From OLB7 sp966250335 (GTDB lineage: Bacteria > Bacteroidota > Ignavibacteria > OLB7): a stretch of DNA of 26,768 bases. The stretch lies in NCBI GenBank assembly GCA_966250335.1, contig CBINGZ010000056.1, positions 1 through 26,768 on the forward strand, written 5' to 3'. The notes below the pieces were generated by a model, which had not been told where the DNA came from, searched no databases, and saw nothing but the letters and a program-made list of their open reading frames with translations. The first letter of the stretch is position 1; each line of letters starts with the position of its first letter. A program made the position numbers and the translations under genes. This document shows positions 22,058 to 26,768 of this stretch, one piece after another.

Positions 22058-22627
22058 CTATAGACCCTTGATGGTGGCATAGAGTGAGACGATCGAAACG
22101 AGGATCAGACCGACATCCCGCACCACTCCGAGAACCGAGGAGAACGTATCGGGATCGACCGGGATGATCACCGTGTCGTAGGGATAAAGGATCGGATTCA
22201 GAGATGTATCGGCCGAGAGCTGAAACTGCTGAAGGTTGAAGGTCTGAAGGGGGAGGCTGATGGTGCTGTCGACCCTGAGATCGTGGACCACCTTCGTCTC
22301 GGCCAGGTTCGCCTGCGCCGCCGGACCTCCGGCGAACGAGATGATCTGCACCAGCCGGGTCGAGGCCGGGACCCTGTAGATCCCCGGCTTGTTGACCGCT
22401 CCCCAGACGTTCACATCCATGGAGAACCCCTTCCCCATGCTGAAGTCGTAGAACGCTCCTCCGCCGGTCGAGCCGCCGCTTCCACCGCTCGGCGTCTCCT
22501 GCGCGCGCAGCTCCGTTACGGAGAGCATGAGGAGCAGGAAGAGCCCCAGCGCCCGGGTCGCGAGGATCGCACTGCAATATGCCTGCCGCCGTTTCACGAA
22601 GAGGGATGTCGCCTGTACGGAGTTCAC
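22058..22627 (-). CDS. SLBB-domain envelope protein
   Basis: The product is 189 residues if translation starts at the GTG at 22627; a second GTG at 22597 would give a 179-residue protein with a more compact signal peptide, and I cannot decide between them. The hydrophobic segment (about 27-39) ends near 'TELRAQ'. A Gly/Ser-rich linker follows (47-57), then one SLBB domain at about 69-156: 'MDVNVWGAVNKPGIYRVPASTRLVQIISFAGGP', then 'LYPYDTVIIPV'. A single transmembrane or amphipathic helix closes the protein ('VVRDVGLILVSIVSLYATI'). SLBB domains occur in Wza-type polysaccharide exporters, but the polysaccharide-export domain itself is absent, so this is a stand-alone SLBB protein, perhaps an accessory of an export or secretion complex. 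It is seven bases upstream of the solute-binding protein gene. Confidence 0.75.
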   Translation of the reverse strand: MNSVQATSLFVKRRQAYCSAILATRALGLFLLLMLSVTELRAQETPSGGSGGSTGGGAFYDFSMGKGFSMDVNVWGAVNKPGIYRVPASTRLVQIISFAGGPAAQANLAETKVVHDLRVDSTISLPLQTFNLQQFQLSADTSLNPILYPYDTVIIPVDPDTFSSVLGVVRDVGLILVSIVSLYATIKGL

Positions 22628-22653
22628 GGGTTCGATCTCACGAATACGGAAGG

Positions 22654-22678
22654 GATGCCGGCATCTCCGGAACCGGAG
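22654..22678. promoter_or_regulatory. Adjacent palindromes upstream of the SLBB gene
   Basis: GATGCCGGCATC (22654-22665) is a perfect 12-bp palindrome and abuts CTCCGGAACCGGAG (22665-22678), a 6-bp stem with two central bases. They lie 27-51 bases before the GTG at 22627, where an operator or leader structure could act. No factor can be named. Confidence 0.4.
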
Positions 22679-22743
22679 GCGCCGACGGCGGGAACCGGGC
22701 GGGGGTCTGCCGCGCCGCCGCGGGGATGCGATACAGTACGGAA

Positions 22744-22791
22744 GAGTCTCGACCCGTGTACGAGTCGAAACTCGGTCGCAGGTCGAGACTC
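22744..22791. other. Nested stem-loop in the secA-SLBB intergenic region
   Basis: GAGTCTCGACC (22744-22754) pairs perfectly with GGTCGAGACTC (22781-22791), and inside lies CGAGT-CGAA-ACTCG (22761-22774). It is 72 bases past the secA stop. No T-run follows, so it may be a factor-dependent terminator, a leader RNA structure or a repeat. Confidence 0.5.
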
Positions 22792-22862
22792 AGCCGTATA
22801 TCCGGATTCACCTGAAACGGTCGCCCGGGGGGCGCCCGCCTCCGGGGCGTGCTCCCTTCGGA

Positions 22863-25800
22863 TCACGCCCGTCCGTGGCAATGCTTGTACTTCTTGCCGC
22901 TTCCGCAGAAGCAGGGATCGTTCCGCCCGATCTTCGGCTCCTCGCGCACCACCTGGCGCGCGGCGGCCGCGGCGGCTGCCTCCTCCGCATCGGCCTCCCC
23001 GTTCGCGGGCTTCGCCGTCCCCGATGCAACGGCCTCGATCTCCGCCTCCGTCTTCGCCTGCAGGCCGAGCCCCGTGGTGCTGGCATGCGTGTAGCGGAGC
23101 GGACGGTTGGAGGTCTGACGCTCGCGGCGGACCGGCATCGAGGCCGGACGCTGCTGCTGTTGCTGCTGACGGGGCGCCCCGCCGTCGGGCTCGTATCGGA
23201 ACACGAGAGAGATAACCTCCGTGTTGATATCCTGCACGAGCTGCTGGAAGAGGAGGAACGCCTCCTTCTTGTACTCGATCAGCGGGTCCTTCTGGGCATA
23301 GGCGCGGAGCTGGATTCCCTCCTTCAGATCGTCCATCTCGCGCAGATGCTCGCGCCACTTGTCGTCGATCACCTGCAGGACCGCATAGCGCTCCAGGTTC
23401 CCCATGAACTCGGGGGAGAGACGCTGCTCCTTGCGGGCGTAGAAATCCTTCGCCGCGTTGACGATCCGGGTCTTCAGCTCCTCCTTGCCGAGCTCCTCGG
23501 CGCGCGCCTGGGTGACCTCGATCGTGATCAGCATCTTGGTGATGATCTCGTTCCGGAGCTGCTCCATCCCTTCGGGGAAGTACGTTTCCACCAGATTGCC
23601 GACGAACTCCTCCACGTAGTCGAACACCTCGCTCTTCAGGCGCTCCCCGTGCAGGGCATGGCGGCGGCGGTCGTAGATCACCTCGCGCTGCTGGTTCATG
23701 ACGTTGTCGTACTCCAGCAGGCGCTTCCGGATGGCGAAGTTGTTCTCCTCCACCTTCCGCTGCGCGCGCTCCACCGACTTGTTGAGGAGCGGCGACTCCA
23801 GCACTTCCTCCGCTGCGCTGATCTTCTCCATCCAGCGGGTGATCCGCTCCCCTCCGAAGAGGCGCATCAGATTATCTTCCAGCGATATGAAGAACTGCGA
23901 CGAACCGGGGTCTCCCTGACGGCCGGCGCGGCCGCGGAGCTGACGGTCGATACGGCGCGACTCGTGGCGTTCGGTGCCGAGGATATGCAGTCCCCCCAGC
24001 TCCTTCACCCCCGGTCCCAGCTTGATGTCGGTGCCGCGTCCCGCCATGTTGGTGGCGATCGTCACGGCTCCCTTCAGTCCGGCGTTGGTGACGACCTCCG
24101 CCTCCCGCTGATGCTGCTTGGCGTTGAGGACGCTGTGGGGGACCTTGACCCGCTGGAGCATGCGGCTGATCGTCTCGGAGACCTCGACGCTGGTGGTACC
24201 CACCAGGACCGGCTTGCCGATCTGCTGCATCTTCTGGATCTCCTCGATCACGGCATTGTACTTCGCGCGCTTCGTACGGTAGATCAGGTCGTTCCTGTCG
24301 TCGCGCTGGATGCCGCGGTTCGTGGGGATCACGACCACATCCAGCTTGTAGATCTCGTTGAACTCCCCTTCCTCGGTCTCGGCGGTGCCGGTCATGCCGG
24401 AGAGCTTCCTGTAGAGACGGAAGTAGTTCTGGATCGTGATCGTCGCGAACGTCTGGGTATCCTCCTGGACCTTCACGACCTCCTTCGCCTCGATCGCCTG
24501 GTGCAGCCCCTCGGAGTAGCGGCGACCTTCCAGGATGCGGCCGGTGAAGGTGTCGACGATCTTGATCTTTCCATCGGCCACCACGTATTCCACGTCACGC
24601 TCGTAGAGCGAGTAGGCGCGCAGAAGCTGGGTGATGGTATGGATACGGTCGGAGCGCTCGGCGTAGCGGCGCATCGACTCCTCACGCTTCGTCATCGCAT
24701 CGGAGGCGGAGATCTCGTGATCCCCCTCGATCATGCTCAGTTCGGTCGCCAGATCGGGGAGCAGGAAGACATCGGGATCCTCCCCCGAGGCGGCGATCGC
24801 CTGGCGGCCCTTTTCGGTAAGGTCGATCGAATGGTGCTTCTCGTCGATGGAGAAGTAGAGTTCGTCGTCGATCTCATGCATCCGCGAGCCCTTGTCGCGC
24901 AGGTACTCCAGCTCGGTCTCTTCAAGGAGACGGCGTCCCCCTCCTTCCTGAAGGAACTTGGCGAGGCGCTTGCTCTTGGGGACACCGCGGTGAGCGCGGA
25001 GCAGGGCGATTCCCGCCTGCTCACGATCCTTGGCGTTCCCTGTCGCGATCAGGCGCTCGGCATCGGCGAGCATCGCGGCCACCTCGCGGGTCTGGAGCTG
25101 CACAAGGCGCTCCACGCGGGGCTTCATCAGGTCGAACGACTGATCGGTCGCCTGGGTGACGGGGCCGGAGATGATCAGCGGCGTGCGGGCTTCGTCGATC
25201 AGCACGGAGTCGACCTCGTCCACGATGGCGAAGTTATGGCTGCGCTGCACGGTGTGCTCGGCGCGCTGGACCATGTTGTCGCGCAGGTAGTCGAATCCGA
25301 ACTCGTTGTTGGTGCCGAAGGTGATGTCGCAGTCGTACTGCGCCTTGCGGACGTGAGGCTCCTGGTTGGACTGGATGCAGCCGACGGTCAGGCCCAGGAA
25401 CTCGTAGATCGGCCCCATCCACTCGGCGTCGCGGCGGGCGAGGTAATCGTTGACCGTGATGATATGCAGACCGCGTCCGGGGAGGGCATTGAGGTAGGTG
25501 GGGAGGGTCGCGACAAGGGTCTTTCCTTCACCCGTCGCCATTTCGGAGATCTTCCCCTGATGCAGGACGATGCCGCCGATGAGCTGCACATCGTAATGCA
25601 CCATATCCCAGGTGATGATGCCGCCGCCGGCCTCCCACTGCTTTCCGCGGAACCTGCGGCATGCGTCCTTCACGACGGCGAACGCCTCCGGAAGGATCTC
25701 CTCCAGCATTTCCTGGATCGCCACGTAGATTGCCTGCTCCAGGTCGGCGATCTCCTCGTAGATGTCGTCCCTCTCCTGAGCCTCGACATCATTTTCCGTC

Positions 25801-26012
25801 AGTCGTGTGTTCAGCTCGGCGATACGAGCCTCGTCGTCGGCGATACGCTCGGCGATACGGGCACGGAATTCGTCGGTCTTGGCGCGCAGCTCGTCGTCGC
25901 TCAGAGATTCGTAGGATTCGAAATACTCGTTGATCTCATCGACGATCGGATAGAGCATTTCGACGTCCTTCTGACGCTTGGAGCCGAATAGTTTCTCTAG
26001 GACTTTGATCAT
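22863..26012 (-). CDS. secA: Preprotein translocase ATPase SecA
   Basis: The product is 1049 residues, longer than E. coli SecA (901) but usual for this superphylum. SecA drives unfolded preproteins through SecYEG by ATP hydrolysis, feeding the outer-membrane and T9SS substrates in this window. NBD1 has Walker A 'MATGEGKT' (158-165) and Walker B 'DEVD' (265-268), with 'EARTPLIISGP' after it. The preprotein crosslinking domain follows, then 'RKLSGMTGTA', 'TNMAGRGTDI' and 'LRGRAGRQGDPGSSQFFISLEDNLMRLF' in NBD2. The C-terminal linker holds six glutamines ('PRQQQQQQRP') and a run of eight alanines. It ends in a zinc-binding SEC-C motif with C1034, C1036, C1045 and H1046 ('PCFCGSGKKYKHCHG'), used for SecB or lipid contact. 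About 60 extra residues in the N-terminal region (50-110) form a charged helical insertion. No strong Shine-Dalgarno precedes the ATG. Confidence 0.97.
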   Translation of the reverse strand: MIKVLEKLFGSKRQKDVEMLYPIVDEINEYFESYESLSDDELRAKTDEFRARIAERIADDEARIAELNTRLTENDVEAQERDDIYEEIADLEQAIYVAIQEMLEEILPEAFAVVKDACRRFRGKQWEAGGGIITWDMVHYDVQLIGGIVLHQGKISEMATGEGKTLVATLPTYLNALPGRGLHIITVNDYLARRDAEWMGPIYEFLGLTVGCIQSNQEPHVRKAQYDCDITFGTNNEFGFDYLRDNMVQRAEHTVQRSHNFAIVDEVDSVLIDEARTPLIISGPVTQATDQSFDLMKPRVERLVQLQTREVAAMLADAERLIATGNAKDREQAGIALLRAHRGVPKSKRLAKFLQEGGGRRLLEETELEYLRDKGSRMHEIDDELYFSIDEKHHSIDLTEKGRQAIAASGEDPDVFLLPDLATELSMIEGDHEISASDAMTKREESMRRYAERSDRIHTITQLLRAYSLYERDVEYVVADGKIKIVDTFTGRILEGRRYSEGLHQAIEAKEVVKVQEDTQTFATITIQNYFRLYRKLSGMTGTAETEEGEFNEIYKLDVVVIPTNRGIQRDDRNDLIYRTKRAKYNAVIEEIQKMQQIGKPVLVGTTSVEVSETISRMLQRVKVPHSVLNAKQHQREAEVVTNAGLKGAVTIATNMAGRGTDIKLGPGVKELGGLHILGTERHESRRIDRQLRGRAGRQGDPGSSQFFISLEDNLMRLFGGERITRWMEKISAAEEVLESPLLNKSVERAQRKVEENNFAIRKRLLEYDNVMNQQREVIYDRRRHALHGERLKSEVFDYVEEFVGNLVETYFPEGMEQLRNEIITKMLITIEVTQARAEELGKEELKTRIVNAAKDFYARKEQRLSPEFMGNLERYAVLQVIDDKWREHLREMDDLKEGIQLRAYAQKDPLIEYKKEAFLLFQQLVQDINTEVISLVFRYEPDGGAPRQQQQQQRPASMPVRRERQTSNRPLRYTHASTTGLGLQAKTEAEIEAVASGTAKPANGEADAEEAAAAAAARQVVREEPKIGRNDPCFCGSGKKYKHCHGRA

Positions 26013-26117
26013 GATTCTGCCACTACCTCGATAGGCTCAGGGCCTCTGGTTTGGAACGAAACCTCAATTTACCTCGCCCGCTCTGGTCGCGCAACCTACA
26101 ACCTGTAATAGTAAACG

Positions 26118-26768
26118 TCACCGTGAGCGTGGGAGGGTCGGAGACCGGCCCTCGGTACGACGAACTTCCTCAATGAAGATGATAGTGGCGGCGACGACCC
26201 CCATCGGGAGGACCAGAAGGTTGACGATCGGTACCATCATCATCACGACGAGGGAGCTTCCGAAACCGAGATAGAGCCCCTTCCGGGCAAGGATGAACGC
26301 CGCTTTCGCGCGAACACCCGATAAGTTGCGTTCGAACGCCGGATCGCTCATATCGAGCGAGAGGACGAACGCCGCGTAGAGAAACGACAGGGTCGGATAG
26401 AGAAACGGGCCGACGACCGGAATGAACTGCGTGAGAAGGATCGGAGGATAGAGAAGGATGAAGATCACCAGCCGCCCCACGGCAAACAGGATGCTCTCCC
26501 CCGTCTCCTGCAGCAGGGTCCGCTCGATCCCCTCGGGACGCTCCCCCCGTTCCGCCAGCAGTCTCCCCTCCACCGCCGCCGAGAGCCGTGAACTGAACGG
26601 CGACGCGATCGCGCCGGCAAGGGCGACCAGCACGACCAGCGAGACGATCGCCGCAACGATCCCGGCGACGATCTGGGTCAGAACGCGGAGCACCCCGGTC
26701 AGCAGATCGTTCGCCCCGATCAGATCGGCCGCCCCCCACCCCCCCCCCCCACAAGGCCAAGGGCCCCC
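26118..26768 (-). CDS. EI24/CysZ-like integral membrane protein, 5' end missing
   Basis: The frame is open from 26118 to the end of the window, so the N-terminus is missing; the first internal candidate start is a GTG at 26693. The readable part has hydrophobic helices (for example 'IVAGIVAAIVSLVVLVALAGAIASPFSSRLSAAVE', then 'LVIFILLYPPILLTQFIPVVGPFLYPTLSFLYAAFVLSLDM', then 'LVVMMMVPIVNLLVLPMGVVAATIIFIE'). The 'ASPF-S-x-x-L-S-x-x-V-E' stretch and 'P-V-V-G' are characteristic of the EI24/CysZ family. CysZ members import sulfate, but many EI24 proteins have no known role, so no symbol is assigned. About 60-80 residues would be expected before this part. Upstream of codon 26693 the frame passes a 12-cytosine run, where an assembly error is plausible. 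secA follows 105 bases downstream. Confidence 0.75.
   Translation of the reverse strand, partial: GGPWPCGGGGWGAADLIGANDLLTGVLRVLTQIVAGIVAAIVSLVVLVALAGAIASPFSSRLSAAVEGRLLAERGERPEGIERTLLQETGESILFAVGRLVIFILLYPPILLTQFIPVVGPFLYPTLSFLYAAFVLSLDMSDPAFERNLSGVRAKAAFILARKGLYLGFGSSLVVMMMVPIVNLLVLPMGVVAATIIFIEEVRRTEGRSPTLPRSR
26739..26750. repeat. 12-base cytosine homopolymer near the window end
   Basis: An unbroken run of 12 C, preceded by another six-C run at 26732-26737, lies within the presumed coding frame of the EI24-like gene. Runs this long do not occur elsewhere in the window. It may be a sequencing or contig-end artefact, or a phase-variable tract. Confidence 0.7.

Noticed and set aside
22628..22862. 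SAM riboswitch controlling the operon that contains cystathionine gamma-synthase.
   Set aside because: No SAM-I or SAM-II core sequence was found in the minus-strand leader, and the PLP enzyme is the third gene.
22527..25991. A very long open frame on the plus strand opposite secA (and a similar one at 5911-8370 on the minus strand).
   Set aside because: They are mirror frames of high-GC coding sequence. Their translations are Leu/Asp/His/Arg-rich, show no domain, and the opposite strands encode SecA and the Asp-box protein with full family motifs.

Overview
The window is a GC-rich bacterial chromosome segment, most likely from the Bacteroidota/Chlorobi superphylum (an Ignavibacteria, Kapabacteria or Rhodothermia-like lineage; the exact group cannot be fixed from sequence reading alone). 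Four things point there. There are type IX secretion (T9SS) sorting domains on two proteins, a PorV/PorQ-family barrel and a PorZ-like protein. The GlmU homologue is of the alternative Bacteroidota type. There is a PUR-alpha-like DUF3276 protein. Several promoters carry the Bacteroidota -7 box TAnnTTTG rather than a sigma-70 TATAAT. No insertion sequences, phage genes or CRISPR arrays are visible; gene density is high and every intergenic gap is under 300 bases.

Layout. 1-2.3 kb: the 3' end of a T9SS cargo gene, then on the minus strand a GlmU-like nucleotidyltransferase followed by a lipoprotein. 2.3-4.7 kb: tRNA-Ser(GGA), an NAD-type isocitrate dehydrogenase with a DUF4149 membrane protein, and tRNA-Gly(GCC); both tRNAs have their own TATGTTTG promoter and intrinsic terminator. 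4.7-8.4 kb (plus): a PorV/PorQ-like outer-membrane barrel and a secreted Asp-box protein with a T9SS C-terminal domain. 8.5-13.8 kb (minus): a thiolase coupled to a degenerate 3-hydroxyacyl-CoA dehydrogenase-like protein, the DUF3276 protein, a PorZ-like double-propeller protein, and lumazine synthase (ribH). 13.9-17 kb: a DUF547 protein, a small lipoprotein, and a TMTC-like GT-C glycosyltransferase. 17.2-19.4 kb (minus): a DprE2-like reductase followed by a DprE1-like FAD oxidase, the two halves of a polyprenyl-phosphate pentose 2'-epimerase. 19.6-22.6 kb (minus): an SLBB-domain protein, an orphan sugar-type ABC solute-binding lipoprotein and a cystathionine gamma-synthase/lyase. 22.9-26.8 kb (minus): SecA and an EI24/CysZ-like membrane protein cut by the window end.

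How it fits together. The main theme is the cell envelope. SecA exports proteins to the periplasm, the T9SS-associated proteins (PorV-like, PorZ-like) take CTD-tagged cargo to the surface, and DprE1/DprE2 plus the GT-C enzyme suggest a polyprenyl-phosphate-linked sugar donor and a transferase that could use it. The rest is housekeeping metabolism (TCA cycle, riboflavin, sulfur amino acids, acyl-CoA). I see no clearly new multi-gene system. The items most worth a second look are the DprE1/DprE2 pair in a non-actinobacterial genome, the 3HCDH-like protein that has lost its NAD and catalytic residues, the helically phased GAACCC repeats between ribH and the DUF547 gene, and a 25-bp inverted repeat at 17020-17091.
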